A stretch of 44,961 bases of DNA from Escherichia coli (GTDB lineage Bacteria; Pseudomonadota; Gammaproteobacteria; Enterobacterales; Enterobacteriaceae): the NCBI RefSeq assembly GCF_011881725.1, contig NZ_JAATUR010000039.1, positions 1-44,961 of the forward strand, written 5' to 3'. The notes beneath the pieces are model-generated. The model was given only the letters and a program-made list of their open reading frames with translations, ran no database searches and was not told the origin of the DNA. Of the stretch, positions 22,648 to 33,145 are shown piece after piece. The translations under genes and the position numbers were made by a program. The first letter of the stretch is position 1; the number at the start of each line of letters is the position of its first letter.

Positions 22648-22947
22648 TCAAGCTAACGAACGCAGGGACAACTCAAAAATAATCATCTCGGCCTGGCATG
22701 AGAAGGTGAAGGCCGCATCAAGCTCAACTTGCCCCTCCAGATCCTTAATCTTATAAGCCACGCTGGCCCCTTCATCTGCAGAGGATGCGGTGGCGGCAAG
22801 CTCTTTCAGTTTGGTCATAAAGGACTCTGCTTCTTCGCGGGTGGCAAAAAAGCGCGAAAACTTACTTGTACAGTTGTCGTTATCAATCACCGTACCGATA
22901 TCAATTGCACATCCTTTAGTACTGCATTTATCTACGACATCTTTCAT
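22648..22947 (-). CDS. yiiS: YiiS, conserved small protein (DUF406 type)
   Basis: A 99-residue protein from the ATG at 22947 ([13 protein letters not shown]), with AGAGGTG before it; an upstream in-frame ATG at 23022 would add 25 unsupported residues. Length and sequence match YiiS. Cys residues at CSTKGC and one in NDNCTS are visible. There is no signal peptide or membrane span. Function unknown. Placement upstream of uspD suggests a stress link (inference). Confidence 0.92.
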   Translation of the reverse strand: MKDVVDKCSTKGCAIDIGTVIDNDNCTSKFSRFFATREEAESFMTKLKELAATASSADEGASVAYKIKDLEGQVELDAAFTFSCQAEMIIFELSLRSLA

Positions 22948-23158
22948 TGGGCACCTCTGTATATTCGCCTCTCTGTCGATTACCCTATAAGAATAATGCG
23001 CCGTTAAGGGAAGAACAAACAAGTAATGATCTTATGGATTACCATTTTTTTTGATATTGCTTAAGATGAAGACATTGGAAGGATTTTCCAGGCATCGTCA
23101 TTTTCAACGAGGAAATAACGATCCCGGAAAAAAATAGCAATAAGAGATATATTAAAGG

Positions 23159-23599
23159 TTAATTACTTGATTTATTATCGGCTTTATACTTCACGCCCAG
23201 AGTATCTTTGCCAAATTTATTTTCGCCCTGCGTACCGACAAATGCGCCAAGATCAATAAGCATCATCACCAGAATCAACGTCGGGACAAAACGCCCCACC
23301 GCCCATTGCCAGACACCCGGTAAAATCGCCCAGTTACCCGCCAGCAACATCCACGCTACAATCATCAAAAATGCCCATGCGCCGGAACGGCCGCGATCGT
23401 GCAGCCGTTTGACCGTTACTGCCGCTGTCGGCCAAAGTAAGCACACAAGGCAAAACGCCGCCGTCTGAATATCGAGTAAGTTTTTAGCTGCCAGCGAGAA
23501 CAGCACCAGCATGGCCACGAACCACAGGCCTATCCAAATCCAGAAATCACGGCGCCCAATACGCCCTTTAAATGAGAATAACCATTGCTGTATGGTCAT
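23159..23599 (-). CDS. yiiR: YiiR, DUF805 inner-membrane protein
   Basis: A 146-residue protein with the DUF805 opening WLFSFKGRIGRRDFW and about four membrane spans. The conserved KRLHDRGRSG motif (about residue 64) sits between spans 2 and 3. AAGGAA precedes the ATG. Function unknown. It is divergent from yiiQ. Confidence 0.93.
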   Translation of the reverse strand: MTIQQWLFSFKGRIGRRDFWIWIGLWFVAMLVLFSLAAKNLLDIQTAAFCLVCLLWPTAAVTVKRLHDRGRSGAWAFLMIVAWMLLAGNWAILPGVWQWAVGRFVPTLILVMMLIDLGAFVGTQGENKFGKDTLGVKYKADNKSSN

Positions 23600-23699
23600 G
23601 TAAGTTCCTTGATGGTTGTCTTTTCCAGGATTCTACCCTTTTGACAAGGGCGACAGATATCGTTTTAATCGGAGCCAGTCATAACAAAAGGTACTGTCG

Positions 23700-24299
23700 A
23701 TGAAGCCAGGGTTTACGCTGTTTTTTCTCTTATGTTCTGCATCAGCCGTTAGCACAACGGTACATGCACAAACACCAGATACGGCAACGACCGCGCCTTA
23801 TCTTCTGGCTGGTGCCCCTACCTTCGATCTCTCCATCAGTCAGTTTCGAGAAGACTTTAACAGCCAGAATCCCAACCTGCCACTGAACGAGTTTCGCGCC
23901 ATCGACAGCAGCCCCGACAAAGCCAATCTCACTCGCGCCGCCAGTAAAATTAACGAGAACTTGTATGCTTCAACGGCGCTGGAGCGAGGCACTTTAAAAA
24001 TCAAAAGCATTCAAATTACCTGGCTACCAATCCAGGGACCAGAGCAAAAAGCCGCCAAAGCGAAAGCCTACGAATACATGGCGGCGGTGATCCGCACGCT
24101 CACCCCGCTGATGACAAAAACGCAAAGCCAGAAAAAGCTGCTGTCGCTCCTCACTGCGGGGAAAAACAAACGTTATTACACCGAGACAGAAGGCGCACTG
24201 CGCTATGTTGTCGCGGACAACGGCGAAAAGGGACTGACCTTCGCTGTTGAACCGATTAAGCTGGCGCTATCTGAATCGCTTGAAGGGTTGAATAAATGA
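23700..24299 (+). CDS. yiiQ: YiiQ, periplasmic DUF1454 protein
   Basis: A 199-residue protein with a clear signal peptide ending near VHAQ (residue 24) and a soluble mature domain (FDLSISQFREDFNSQNPNLP). AAGG lies before the ATG. Family function unknown. It stands just upstream of tpiA with a 107-bp gap that contains a CTGCGGGGCGG-rich leader and probably the tpiA promoter. Confidence 0.93.
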   Translation: MKPGFTLFFLLCSASAVSTTVHAQTPDTATTAPYLLAGAPTFDLSISQFREDFNSQNPNLPLNEFRAIDSSPDKANLTRAASKINENLYASTALERGTLKIKSIQITWLPIQGPEQKAAKAKAYEYMAAVIRTLTPLMTKTQSQKKLLSLLTAGKNKRYYTETEGALRYVVADNGEKGLTFAVEPIKLALSESLEGLNK

Positions 24300-24406
24300 C
24301 AAAAAGCAAAGCCTTTGTGCCGATGAATCTCTATACTGTTTCACAGACCTGCTGCCCTGCGGGGCGGCCATCTTCCTTTATTCGCTTATAAGCGTGGAGA
24401 ATTAAA

Positions 24407-25174
24407 ATGCGACATCCTTTAGTGATGGGTAACTGGAAACTGAACGGCAGCCGCCACATGGTTCATGAGCTGGTTTCTAACCTGCGTAAAGAGCTGGCAG
24501 GTGTTGCTGGCTGTGCGGTTGCAATCGCACCACCGGAAATGTACATCGATATGGCGAAGCGTGAAGCTGAAGGCAGCCACATCATGCTGGGTGCGCAGAA
24601 CGTGGACCTGAACCTGTCTGGCGCATTCACCGGTGAAACCTCTGCTGCTATGCTGAAAGACATCGGCGCACAGTACATCATCATCGGTCACTCTGAACGT
24701 CGTACTTACCACAAAGAGTCTGACGAACTGATCGCGAAAAAATTCGCGGTGCTGAAAGAACAGGGTCTGACTCCGGTTCTGTGCATTGGTGAAACCGAAG
24801 CTGAAAACGAAGCGGGCAAAACTGAAGAAGTTTGCGCACGTCAGATTGACGCAGTGCTGAAGACTCAGGGTGCTGCGGCTTTTGAAGGCGCGGTTATCGC
24901 TTACGAACCCGTATGGGCAATCGGTACTGGCAAATCTGCAACTCCGGCGCAGGCACAGGCTGTTCACAAATTTATCCGTGACCACATCGCTAAAGTTGAC
25001 GCTAACATCGCGGAACAAGTGATCATCCAGTATGGCGGTTCTGTAAACGCGTCTAACGCTGCAGAACTGTTCGCTCAGCCGGACATCGACGGCGCGCTGG
25101 TTGGCGGTGCTTCTCTGAAAGCTGATGCTTTCGCAGTGATCGTCAAAGCTGCTGAAGCGGCTAAACAGGCTTAA
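24407..25174 (+). CDS. tpiA: TpiA, triosephosphate isomerase
   Basis: The 255-residue TIM barrel has all catalytic parts: K11 in GNWKLNG, H95 in IIGHSERR and E167 in [11 protein letters not shown]; the phosphate loop GGSVNASN and VGGASL follow. It interconverts dihydroxyacetone phosphate and glyceraldehyde 3-phosphate. Codon use looks highly biased, as expected for an abundant enzyme. GGAG precedes the ATG, and a strong hairpin follows the stop codon. Confidence 0.98.
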
Positions 25175-25186
25175 GTCTGACAGGTG

Positions 25187-25207
25187 CCGGATATCGCATC
25201 CGGCACT
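25187..25207 (+). terminator. tpiA stem-loop (REP-like)
   Basis: GTGCCGGAT-ATCGC-ATCCGGCAC perfect stem between convergent tpiA and cdh. The tail is TTAGC, so it may be a short REP or an mRNA 3'-end structure. Confidence 0.7.
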
Positions 25208-25229
25208 TAGCTTTCGTCAACTTCTCGCG

Positions 25230-25985
25230 TTAACGCAAAATCTCACACTGATGATCCTGAAGTTCTTCCGCTGAAGCTCGATTCAGCGTCAGCAGATTAC
25301 GCTGCGTCGCCAGCAATACAAACGAGTTATCACTCTGTCGCACCATCGCCAGCGCATAACTGCCCATGTGTTCCCGCGCTTCAGGCACTTCTTCCGCCAG
25401 CATCATAAATGGACTGCGTTGTACCAGTTCGCTTTCAGTTACCCGACGCGCCAGGTATTCATGCCCGCGGAGCCCACCAGGCAGCGGCAACCAGCGGCTG
25501 CTGATGTTCGCCAGATTGTTATCCAGTTGTTCGCGCACATCAGGACGAATACAAGAGATATGAATATGAAAATGGTTTTGCGTACGCCCGGTTCGGGAAT
25601 TGATCGCCAGAGATACCGCGCGATCGGGGACTGTCTGGCCGTATTTTTTGCTCATAAAATCACGAGCCTGCCAGGCTAACCAGAAGAAATTCGGCGTTGA
25701 TGGATCGGTCAACAATGGACTTTCAGTGCCGTTAATACGATACGTTGGCATCAATAAATATTGCAGAGGACCGTTGAGATCTTTTAAAACCACATATCCG
25801 GCATTAGGGTTAACCTCCGCACATGGCGAAGGGTTTTGGTTTTGCTGCTGGTTGGGCAAACATTGCTCAAGGGCAATCTGACGTAACGTGTCCGACTCTT
25901 CGCCGGTCAATTTCCAGTAACCAATACCCGCAGCAGCAACAGCAATTACCATCATTGCTAAAAAAAGAAGACCTGCTTTTTTCAT
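25230..25985 (-). CDS. cdh: Cdh, CDP-diacylglycerol pyrophosphatase
   Basis: A 251-residue protein from the ATG at 25985 ([12 protein letters not shown]), as in K-12; 34 further upstream codons are open but unsupported. An N-terminal membrane anchor spans about residues 4-24. The HIT-like catalytic motif is [12 protein letters not shown] (about residue 150). It hydrolyses CDP-diacylglycerol to CMP and phosphatidate at the inner membrane. Confidence 0.95.
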   Translation of the reverse strand: MKKAGLLFLAMMVIAVAAAGIGYWKLTGEESDTLRQIALEQCLPNQQQNQNPSPCAEVNPNAGYVVLKDLNGPLQYLLMPTYRINGTESPLLTDPSTPNFFWLAWQARDFMSKKYGQTVPDRAVSLAINSRTGRTQNHFHIHISCIRPDVREQLDNNLANISSRWLPLPGGLRGHEYLARRVTESELVQRSPFMMLAEEVPEAREHMGSYALAMVRQSDNSFVLLATQRNLLTLNRASAEELQDHQCEILR

Positions 25986-26089
25986 CTTTTTTTCCCTGAA
26001 CCTCAAAGAGATGCAAGGGTAACGCAAAATCGTGACAAATAAAAAACCCGGTCGCGAGATGCCACCGGGCCTGGTTATCGCCAACAAAA

Positions 26090-27079
26090 TTAACGTTTGC
26101 TGATTTGGTCGAACGTACCGCCGTTAGCAAAATGCTCTTTTTGCGCTTTCGTCCAGCCACCGAACTCTTCATCAATGGTGAATAACTTCAGCTTTGGAAA
26201 CGCATTTTCATATTTTTTCGCCACCTCAGCATCACGCGGGCGGTAGTAATTTTTCGCTGCAATTTCCTGACCTTCCGGCGAGTAGAGATATTTCAGGTAA
26301 GCCTCCGCCACCTCTTTGGTACCTTTTTTCTCTACCACTTTATCGACCACCGACACGGTTGGCTCTGCGAGGATAGACTCACTCGGCGTGACGATTTCGA
26401 ATTTATCTTTCCCCAGTTCATTCGCCGCCAACAGAGCTTCATTTTCCCAGGCAATCAGCACGTCACCAATACCGCGCTCGACAAAGGTATTCGTTGAACC
26501 GCGCGCGCCGGAGTCCAGCACTTCGACGTTTTTATACAACGATTGCACAAAATCCTGCGCTTTTGCCTGATCATTGTTGTTGTGATGCAAGGCATATCCC
26601 CAGGCGGCCAGATAGTTCCAGCGAGCACCGCCAGAGCTTTTCGGATTCGGCGTGATCACCGAAACACCCGGTTTAACCAGATCGTTCCAGTCATGAATCT
26701 GCTTTGGATTGCCCTTACGCACCAGGAAGACAATGGTGGAAGTGTACGGTGCGGAGTTATCCGGCAGACGTTTGATCCAGTTTTTGTCGATGCGACCGCG
26801 TTCTGCAATCGCGTCCACGTCATAGGCCAGTGCCAGCGTGACGACATCGGCTTCTATACCATTGATTACCGACGTCGCCTGTTTACCCGAACCGCCGTGC
26901 GACTGGCGAACTACCACATTATCGCCAGTTTGCTGTTTCCAGTGGGCGCTGAAGGCTTTGTTGTACTGTTCGTACAATTCGCGCGTTGGATCATATGAAA
27001 CGTTAAGAAGCTGAATATCCTTTGCCATAACGCTGGTCGCTGCCAGCAAAAATGTTAACCCTACGCCCCACTTGTTCAT
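26090..27079 (-). CDS. sbp: Sbp, periplasmic sulfate-binding protein
   Basis: The 329-residue precursor has a signal peptide cut near VMA-KDIQ (residue 19). The mature part has the sulfate-binding family motifs [26 protein letters not shown] (anion contacts) and [19 protein letters not shown]. It feeds sulfate or thiosulfate to the CysAWT importer and is regulated by CysB in E. coli. The gene is single here; the importer genes are not in the window. Confidence 0.96.
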   Translation of the reverse strand: MNKWGVGLTFLLAATSVMAKDIQLLNVSYDPTRELYEQYNKAFSAHWKQQTGDNVVVRQSHGGSGKQATSVINGIEADVVTLALAYDVDAIAERGRIDKNWIKRLPDNSAPYTSTIVFLVRKGNPKQIHDWNDLVKPGVSVITPNPKSSGGARWNYLAAWGYALHHNNNDQAKAQDFVQSLYKNVEVLDSGARGSTNTFVERGIGDVLIAWENEALLAANELGKDKFEIVTPSESILAEPTVSVVDKVVEKKGTKEVAEAYLKYLYSPEGQEIAAKNYYRPRDAEVAKKYENAFPKLKLFTIDEEFGGWTKAQKEHFANGGTFDQISKR

Positions 27080-27290
27080 CGCCCGGCTCTCTTATGTTGT
27101 GTTGTGATGAACAAAGCGTGCCAGAAGGTGAACCAAACATTAAAGAATAAAAAAAGATTGGCTATAACTTGTAGGTATATATTGGGGAGTTAAAAAGGCG
27201 GAAGAAATCCGCCTGAGATCGCTGACAAACGCAATAGTCCCTGATGGGCTACGCTTCGAAGATAGTGCGATATATTGAATTTGCGCAATT

Positions 27291-27330
27291 TTGTAGGCCG
27301 GATCGGACGCGTCAAGCGTCGCATCCGGCG
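27291..27330. repeat. REP element after pfkA
   Basis: TTGTAGGCCGGATCGGACGC with the complementary GCGTCGCATCCGGCGC. It lies between pfkA and the upstream side of sbp. Confidence 0.85.
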
Positions 27331-27336
27331 CAACCA

Positions 27337-28299
27337 TTAATACAGTTTTTTCGCGCAGTCCAACCAGTCACCTTTGAACGGACGCTTCATATTTTCGATA
27401 GCGTCAATGATGTCGTGGTGAACCAGTTGTTCGTTCTGAATACCTACGCAACGCCCACCGTAGCCTGCCAGCAGCAGATCGATAGCGTAAGCGCCCATAC
27501 GGGAAGCCAGAATACGGTCGTAAGGCACCGGAGAACCACCACGCTGGATGTGGCCCAGCACAGTTGCACGGGTTTCACGACCAGTTTCTTTCTCGATGAA
27601 ATGCGCCAGTTCGTCAACGTCGCACATATGTTCGGTAATCGCCACGATCGCGTGTTTTTTACCTTTCGCGATACCGGCTTTGATTTCGTTCACCAGATCG
27701 TCGCGGCTGAATTCAACTTCCGGAACCACAACGAATTCACAGCCACCAGCAATAGCCGCAGCCAGAGTCAGATCGCCGCAGTAGCGCCCCATCACTTCCA
27801 CCACAGAAATACGTTGGTGAGAAGAAGATGTGTCACGCAGACGGTCGATAGCTTCAACAACAGTGCTCAACGCAGTGAAGAAACCAATGGTGTAGTCAGT
27901 GCCTTTGATGTCGTTGTCGATGGTGCCCGGCAGACCGATGCACGGGAAGCCCATTTCGGTCAGACGCATTGCCCCCATGTAAGAACCGTCACCGCCGATA
28001 ACCACCAGCGCGTCGATACCACGTTTTTTCAGGTTTTCGATAGCCACGGCGCGGATGTTCTCGTCGCGGAATTCCGGGAAGCGCGCAGAACCGAGGAATG
28101 TACCGCCACGGTTAATCATGTCAGACACGCTGTAACGGTCTAGCTGTACCATACGGTCTTCATACAGCCCCAGATAGCCGTCATAAATACCCATTACTTC
28201 CAGACCTTCTGTCAGCGCAGAACGAACAACCCCGCGAATTGCGGCGTTCATGCCTGGCGCATCACCGCCGCTTGTCAACACACCGATTTTCTTAATCAT
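27337..28299 (-). CDS. pfkA: PfkA, 6-phosphofructokinase I
   Basis: The 320-residue protein starts at the ATG at 28299 ([16 protein letters not shown]), giving the K-12 length; 32 in-frame codons upstream are not used. The ATP-binding loop is [13 protein letters not shown]. The catalytic Asp lies in [11 protein letters not shown] (D127 region), and the fructose-6-phosphate site is [11 protein letters not shown]. It is an allosteric tetramer activated by ADP and inhibited by phosphoenolpyruvate. Confidence 0.97.
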   Translation of the reverse strand: MIKKIGVLTSGGDAPGMNAAIRGVVRSALTEGLEVMGIYDGYLGLYEDRMVQLDRYSVSDMINRGGTFLGSARFPEFRDENIRAVAIENLKKRGIDALVVIGGDGSYMGAMRLTEMGFPCIGLPGTIDNDIKGTDYTIGFFTALSTVVEAIDRLRDTSSSHQRISVVEVMGRYCGDLTLAAAIAGGCEFVVVPEVEFSRDDLVNEIKAGIAKGKKHAIVAITEHMCDVDELAHFIEKETGRETRATVLGHIQRGGSPVPYDRILASRMGAYAIDLLLAGYGGRCVGIQNEQLVHHDIIDAIENMKRPFKGDWLDCAKKLY

Positions 28300-28479
28300 G
28301 ACTACCTCTGAACTTTGGAATGCAAATTGAAATCTGTTGCCGGAAGTCTTCTTGCACATCGAAGTGATCCAACGAATGTGCAAATAGTATAACAATCACT
28401 TCCTGCTGAATTGATTCAGGTCAGGCCAAATGGCGGTATTTTATACACAAAATGCGGGTCTGGCTCTCTTTTATACGGA

Positions 28480-29382
28480 TTATGAAAGCATAGACCGTTT
28501 ACCCTCCCTGGGTACGACGGAACAGGGATCCTGATGGATAATCACATCCGATCCCGGAAAACGCCGTAAAATAGCCTGCTCTACCTGATCCGCCACCATA
28601 TGTGCCTGAACCAAAGGCAGAGAGTCTTCCATTTCCAAATGAATCTGAATAAAGCGGGTCGGCCCTGACTGCCGCGTGCGAAGATCGTGAGCGCCGCTAA
28701 CACCCGGCCAGGAAGTCACGATATCAATAATGTCTTGTCGTTCTTCATCGGGCAGCGCGCGATCCAGTAATGACTGTACCGCCTCATACCCCATACGTAA
28801 CGCGCTATATAAAATATAGATGCCGATTCCCAACGCAAACAGGGCATCGGCGCGATGCCAGCCATACCAGGACAATCCCAGCGCCAGCAGAATCGCGCCG
28901 TTCATCATAACATCAGACTGGTAATGAAGCATATCTGCTCGCACTGCCTGGCTTTGCGTCCGGCGCACTACCCAACGCTGAAACGAGACAAGGATAATCG
29001 TACAAACTAGCGCCACAATAGTCACGATAACCCCAACGCCTGGGTCTGTCATCGGCGTCGGAGAAACCAAATGCTGAATGCCAGTCAAGAACAGGAACAG
29101 CGCAGAACCGCAGATGAACATACTTTGCGCCAGCGCGGCGAGGGATTCCGCTTTACCGTGACCAAATGAGTGATTATCGTCGGCAGGTTGCAGTGAGTAA
29201 CGCACAACCAATAAGTTAGTTAAGGACGCACCGATATCAACCAGCGAATCCACCAGCGCAGCGAGAATACTCACTGAGCCGGTATACCACCATGCAAAAA
29301 TTTTAATCAGTAATAACAGCGAAGCCATCGCCGTTGCAGCAATCGCTGCCCGACTGACCAGCCGTCCATAAGATTGATTCAT
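28480..29382 (-). CDS. fieF: FieF (YiiP), Zn/Fe cation efflux pump
   Basis: The 300-residue cation-diffusion-facilitator has about six spans. The metal site is made by Asp residues in [12 protein letters not shown] (D45/D49) and by His/Asp in [13 protein letters not shown] (H153/D157). The C-terminal cytoplasmic dimer domain carries [12 protein letters not shown] and VIIHQDP. It exports Zn2+ and Fe2+ in exchange for protons. Its position between pfkA and cpxP is the standard one. Confidence 0.96.
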   Translation of the reverse strand: MNQSYGRLVSRAAIAATAMASLLLLIKIFAWWYTGSVSILAALVDSLVDIGASLTNLLVVRYSLQPADDNHSFGHGKAESLAALAQSMFICGSALFLFLTGIQHLVSPTPMTDPGVGVIVTIVALVCTIILVSFQRWVVRRTQSQAVRADMLHYQSDVMMNGAILLALGLSWYGWHRADALFALGIGIYILYSALRMGYEAVQSLLDRALPDEERQDIIDIVTSWPGVSGAHDLRTRQSGPTRFIQIHLEMEDSLPLVQAHMVADQVEQAILRRFPGSDVIIHQDPCSVVPREGKRSMLS

Positions 29383-29463
29383 AAGTACTCCCGCTATTCA
29401 TTGACGGTAGTATAACGGATGAAAATCATCTGCAATGCATTAAGAAACAGGCAAAATGAGGAT

Positions 29464-29521
29464 AAAAAAAACCCCCACATCATGTGGGGGAAGACAGGGA
29501 TGGTGTCTATGGCAAGGAAAA
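29464..29521 (-). ncRNA. cpxQ: CpxQ sRNA (3' end of cpxP mRNA)
   Basis: Fifty-eight bases directly downstream of cpxP on the minus strand, from TTTTCCTTGCCATAGACACC to a CCCCCACAT/ATGTGGGGG hairpin plus T8. This is the K-12 CpxQ architecture: RNase E releases the 3' fragment of cpxP mRNA, and Hfq uses it to repress envelope-protein mRNAs. The hairpin is also the cpxP terminator. Confidence 0.88.
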
Positions 29522-29530
29522 CAGGGTTTA

Positions 29531-30031
29531 CTACTGGGAACGTGAGTTGCTACTACTCAATAGCTTCAACGATGAACTTTTTTGCCATTGCGTCACGTCG
29601 CGCAACTGCTCCATTCGTTGTTGATGTTTCTCATTTAAAACCGCTTGCTGCTCCGGTGTTAACAGGCGATACATTTGGTTGCGGACTTTTGCCATCTCAA
29701 CCTGACGAGCAATTTGCTCATTCGCCATTTTTTCTGCCTGTGCGCGCACAGCGTTTTCATCAAAATTTTCTGCGGTGACAAGGCGATGCATTGTCTCCAG
29801 TTCGCTAACATTAACAGGAGGCTGTTCGTGCCGGGCCTGTTGCATAAGATCTCGCATCTGCTGACGCTGATGTTCGGTTAAACTTATGCCGTCGAACATA
29901 TGGCTCTGCGTACTGCGCTGCGTAAGTTCTTCTCCCGGATGCCAGTTACCGTCTGAACCGACTTCAGCAGCGTGGCTTAATGAACTTACTGCCAGCGTTG
30001 AGGCCATGACGGCAGCGGTAACTATGCGCAT
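29531..30031 (-). CDS. cpxP: CpxP, periplasmic inhibitor/adaptor of CpxA
   Basis: The 166-residue protein starts at the second of two adjacent Met codons, 30031 ([11 protein letters not shown]), giving the usual signal peptide cut after SHA. The mature helical protein has two LTxxQ motifs, LTEHQRQQ and LTPEQQAV. CpxP binds misfolded proteins and damps CpxA; DegP degrades it under stress. It is transcribed divergently from cpxRA, and its 3' end yields CpxQ. Confidence 0.95.
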   Translation of the reverse strand: MRIVTAAVMASTLAVSSLSHAAEVGSDGNWHPGEELTQRSTQSHMFDGISLTEHQRQQMRDLMQQARHEQPPVNVSELETMHRLVTAENFDENAVRAQAEKMANEQIARQVEMAKVRNQMYRLLTPEQQAVLNEKHQQRMEQLRDVTQWQKSSSLKLLSSSNSRSQ

Positions 30032-30109
30032 CATTTGCTCCCAAATCTTTCTGTCGCGATTCAACGATAGAGAGTTTACGATTCAGGCTGCAAACATGCG
30101 TCAGGGGGT

Positions 30110-30124
30110 GTAAAACAACGTAAA
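30110..30124 (-). promoter_or_regulatory. CpxR box between cpxP and cpxRA
   Basis: GTAAA-ACAAC-GTAAA is a perfect match to the CpxR consensus GTAAA-N5-GTAAA. It lies in the 148-bp divergent gap and would serve cpxP strongly and cpxRA by autoregulation. Confidence 0.9.
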
Positions 30125-30179
30125 GTCATGGATTAGCGACGTCTGATGACGTAATTTCTGCCTCGGAGGTATTTAAACA

Positions 30180-30878
30180 ATGAATAAAATCCTGTTAGTT
30201 GATGATGACCGAGAGCTGACTTCCCTGTTAAAGGAGCTGCTCGAAATGGAAGGCTTCAACGTAATTGTTGCCCACGACGGGGAACAGGCGCTTGATCTTC
30301 TGGACGACAGCATTGATTTACTTTTGCTTGATGTAATGATGCCGAAGAAAAATGGTATCGATACATTGAAAGCACTTCGCCAGACACACCAGACGCCAGT
30401 CATTATGTTAACGGCGCGCGGCAGTGAACTTGATCGCGTCCTCGGCCTTGAACTAGGCGCTGATGACTATCTCCCGAAACCGTTTAATGATCGCGAACTG
30501 GTCGCCCGTATTCGCGCGATCCTGCGCCGTTCGCACTGGAGCGAGCAACAGCAAAACAACGATAACGGTTCGCCGACGCTGGAAGTTGACGCCTTAGTGC
30601 TGAATCCAGGCCGTCAGGAAGCCAGCTTCGACGGACAAACGCTGGAGTTAACAGGCACTGAATTTACCCTGCTCTACCTACTGGCGCAGCATCTGGGTCA
30701 GGTTGTGTCTCGTGAGCATTTAAGCCAGGAAGTACTGGGCAAGCGCCTGACGCCTTTCGACCGTGCTATTGATATGCATATTTCCAACCTGCGTCGTAAG
30801 CTGCCGGATCGTAAAGATGGTCACCCGTGGTTTAAAACCTTGCGTGGTCGCGGTTATCTGATGGTTTCCGCTTCATGA
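30180..30878 (+). CDS. cpxR: CpxR, envelope-stress response regulator
   Basis: A 232-residue OmpR-family regulator. The receiver has the acidic pocket DDD (8-10), phospho-acceptor D51 (LLLLDVMMP) and a conserved Lys in LPKPF. The winged-helix output domain (about 130-230) has LTGTEFTLLYLLAQ and RVV-like wing GRGYLMV. It binds GTAAA repeats. GGAGGT is a strong ribosome-binding site. The stop codon overlaps the cpxA ATG (ATGA). Confidence 0.97.
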   Translation: MNKILLVDDDRELTSLLKELLEMEGFNVIVAHDGEQALDLLDDSIDLLLLDVMMPKKNGIDTLKALRQTHQTPVIMLTARGSELDRVLGLELGADDYLPKPFNDRELVARIRAILRRSHWSEQQQNNDNGSPTLEVDALVLNPGRQEASFDGQTLELTGTEFTLLYLLAQHLGQVVSREHLSQEVLGKRLTPFDRAIDMHISNLRRKLPDRKDGHPWFKTLRGRGYLMVSAS

Positions 30879-32248
30879 TAGGTAGCTTAACCGCGCGCAT
30901 CTTCGCCATCTTCTGGCTGACGCTGGCGCTGGTGTTGATGCTGGTTTTGATGTTACCCAAGCTCGATTCACGCCAGATGACCGAGCTTCTGGATAGCGAA
31001 CAGCGTCAGGGGCTGATGATTGAGCAGCATGTCGAAGCAGAACTGGCGAACGATCCGCCCAACGATTTAATGTGGTGGCGTCGCCTGTTCCGTGCCATTG
31101 ATAAGTGGGCGCCACCAGGCCAGCGTTTATTACTGGTCACCACCGAAGGCCGCGTGATCGGCGCTGAACGCAGCGAAATGCAGATCATTCGCAACTTTAT
31201 TGGCCAGGCAGATAACGCCGATCATCCGCAGAAGAAAAAGTACGGCCGCGTAGAACTGGTCGGTCCGTTTTCCGTGCGTGATGGTGAAGATAATTACCAG
31301 CTCTATCTGATTCGTCCGGCCAGCAATTCTCAATCCGATTTCATTAACTTACTGTTTGACCGTCCGCTCTTACTGCTGATTGTCACTATGTTGGTTAGTA
31401 CACCGCTGCTGTTGTGGTTGGCCTGGAGTCTGGCAAAACCTGCACGTAAGCTGAAAAACGCTGCCGATGAAGTCGCCCAGGGGAACTTACGCCAGCATCC
31501 GGAACTGGAAGCGGGGCCACAAGAATTCCTTGCCGCCGGTGCCAGTTTTAACCAGATGGTGACCGCACTGGAACGCATGATGACCTCTCAGCAGCGCCTG
31601 CTTTCTGATATCTCTCACGAACTGCGTACGCCGCTAACGCGTCTGCAGCTGGGTACGGCATTACTGCGTCGTCGTAGTGGTGAAAGCAAGGAACTGGAGC
31701 GTATTGAAACCGAAGCGCAACGTCTGGACAGCATGATCAACGACCTGTTGGTGATGTCACGTAATCAACAGAAAAACGCGCTGGTGAGCGAGACAATCAA
31801 AGCCAACCAGTTGTGGAGTGAAGTGCTGGATAACGCGGCGTTCGAAGCGGAACAAATGGGTAAGTCGTTTACCGTTAACTTCCCGCCGGGGCCGTGGCCG
31901 CTGTACGGCAACCCGAACGCCCTGGAAAGTGCGCTGGAAAACATTGTTCGTAATGCCCTGCGTTATTCCCATACGAAGATTGAAGTGGGCTTCGCAGTAG
32001 ATAAAGACGGCATTACCATTACGGTGGATGACGATGGTCCTGGTGTTAGCCCGGAGGATCGCGAACAGATTTTCCGTCCTTTCTATCGTACCGATGAAGC
32101 ACGCGATCGTGAATCTGGCGGTACGGGTCTGGGGCTGGCGATTGTCGAAACCGCCATCCAGCAGCATCGTGGTTGGGTAAAAGCGGAAGACAGCCCACTG
32201 GGCGGTTTACGGCTGGTGATTTGGTTGCCGCTGTATAAACGGAGTTAA
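30875..32248 (+). CDS. cpxA: CpxA, envelope-stress sensor kinase
   Basis: A 457-residue histidine kinase. TM1 lies at about residues 7-29, a periplasmic sensor domain at about 30-163 and TM2 at about 164-185, followed by HAMP. The phosphoacceptor is H248 in SDISHELRTPLTRL. The N box is NIVRNALRYS, and the ATP lid motifs are DDDGPGV and GGTGLGLAIVE. It phosphorylates CpxR when envelope proteins misfold and is a phosphatase otherwise. CpxP and NlpE modulate it. Confidence 0.97.
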   Translation: MIGSLTARIFAIFWLTLALVLMLVLMLPKLDSRQMTELLDSEQRQGLMIEQHVEAELANDPPNDLMWWRRLFRAIDKWAPPGQRLLLVTTEGRVIGAERSEMQIIRNFIGQADNADHPQKKKYGRVELVGPFSVRDGEDNYQLYLIRPASNSQSDFINLLFDRPLLLLIVTMLVSTPLLLWLAWSLAKPARKLKNAADEVAQGNLRQHPELEAGPQEFLAAGASFNQMVTALERMMTSQQRLLSDISHELRTPLTRLQLGTALLRRRSGESKELERIETEAQRLDSMINDLLVMSRNQQKNALVSETIKANQLWSEVLDNAAFEAEQMGKSFTVNFPPGPWPLYGNPNALESALENIVRNALRYSHTKIEVGFAVDKDGITITVDDDGPGVSPEDREQIFRPFYRTDEARDRESGGTGLGLAIVETAIQQHRGWVKAEDSPLGGLRLVIWLPLYKRS

Positions 32249-32270
32249 ACACCGCGCAGGGCATCTTTTG

Positions 32271-32305
32271 AAGGCCGGATAAGGCGTTTACGCCGTATCC
32301 GGCCT
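32271..32305. repeat. REP element between cpxA and yiiM
   Basis: AAGGCCGGATAAGGCG-TTTA-CGCCGTATCCGGCCT; a single REP unit in the convergent gap. Confidence 0.88.
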
Positions 32306-32317
32306 ATTCTCCGGAGG

Positions 32318-32992
32318 TTATTTTCCCCACAACCGGCGTGAAAAATCTTCAATCTTGCCGCTCAGTCGGCGCTTTTGCATCATTCGCGTCCAGCTTTTCG
32401 ATAGCCCAGCAGCAGAGAGCAAACGGTGATACTGCTCATCATCAAACGGCATATGCCACGCGATAGCAATGGCCTCTTGCACGGTCACATCGCTAACGCG
32501 GGAAACCAGCTCCAGCGGCGCATCAGCTGATACCTGCCCCGGCGCAATCACGCTATACAGCCAGCCGACTTTACCCGAGTTTTGCATCAACTGCGCTATA
32601 TCGCTGATATCAAAGTGGTAATTGAGTTTGTAGCACGGAGAGCGCGGCTGGGTGATCTGAATCAACGCCTCTCCCCAGCGGAAAATATCGCCAATAAAAA
32701 CATTACTTTCCGTCAGGCCGTCGGTTGAGAGGTTTTCACCAAATGCAGGAGCGACAAACAATTCAGCCTGCTCCGGAAATTCCCGCGCCCAGTAGAGATA
32801 ATGCTCGCGAGGATAATGGCACAGCGCCCTGTCTGGCCCACCGTGAACGATTTTCTCTGCCTGCTCATCACCTTCCAGGCCCAGTTCTGTCAGCATCAAT
32901 TCACCATCGACCTGGATTTTGGCAATCGCGCTGGGTTTACTTTCGGGATAAGCCTGTACTTTGCCTGTGTATACATCAACCGGATATCGCAT
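32318..32992 (-). CDS. yiiM: YiiM, MOSC-domain protein (6-hydroxylaminopurine resistance)
   Basis: A 224-residue protein from the ATG at 32992 (MRYPVDVYTGK), the K-12 length; an in-frame ATG five codons upstream is less likely. It has the MOSC core: DGELMLTELGLEGDEQAEKIVHGG (begins about residue 28), ENLSTDGLTE, GDIFRWGEALIQIT and the conserved Cys of PRSPCYKL. YiiM reduces N-hydroxylated bases such as 6-hydroxylaminopurine, using the molybdenum cofactor. The C-terminal 3-alpha domain follows. Confidence 0.94.
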   Translation of the reverse strand: MRYPVDVYTGKVQAYPESKPSAIAKIQVDGELMLTELGLEGDEQAEKIVHGGPDRALCHYPREHYLYWAREFPEQAELFVAPAFGENLSTDGLTESNVFIGDIFRWGEALIQITQPRSPCYKLNYHFDISDIAQLMQNSGKVGWLYSVIAPGQVSADAPLELVSRVSDVTVQEAIAIAWHMPFDDEQYHRLLSAAGLSKSWTRMMQKRRLSGKIEDFSRRLWGK

Positions 32993-33111
32993 CTGTTCCC
33001 TCTCCACCGAGAAATTTCCCCATTAGACCACATTTATTTTATGTCAGGCGCGCAAAATGAGAGCACGGTTCACATGACAAAACTGTAGACATGTTATCAA
33101 TGAGATGTTTT

Positions 33112-33127
33112 TTGAAACACCATTTCA
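33112..33127 (+). promoter_or_regulatory. KdgR-like operator before the aldolase gene
   Basis: TTGAAACACCATTTCAT resembles the KdgR box (AATGAAACAnynTTTCATT): GAAAC and a near-complementary TTTC are spaced as expected. It ends about 18 bp before the GTG start, where a repressor would block transcription. Assignment by eye only. Confidence 0.5.
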
Positions 33128-33145
33128 TTATGAGGAATTTACCGC

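Noticed and set aside
27244..28143. A 299-codon plus-strand frame opposite pfkA
   Set aside because: Antisense to pfkA and composed of codon-reversal residues (Phe, Val, His, Arg); not a gene.
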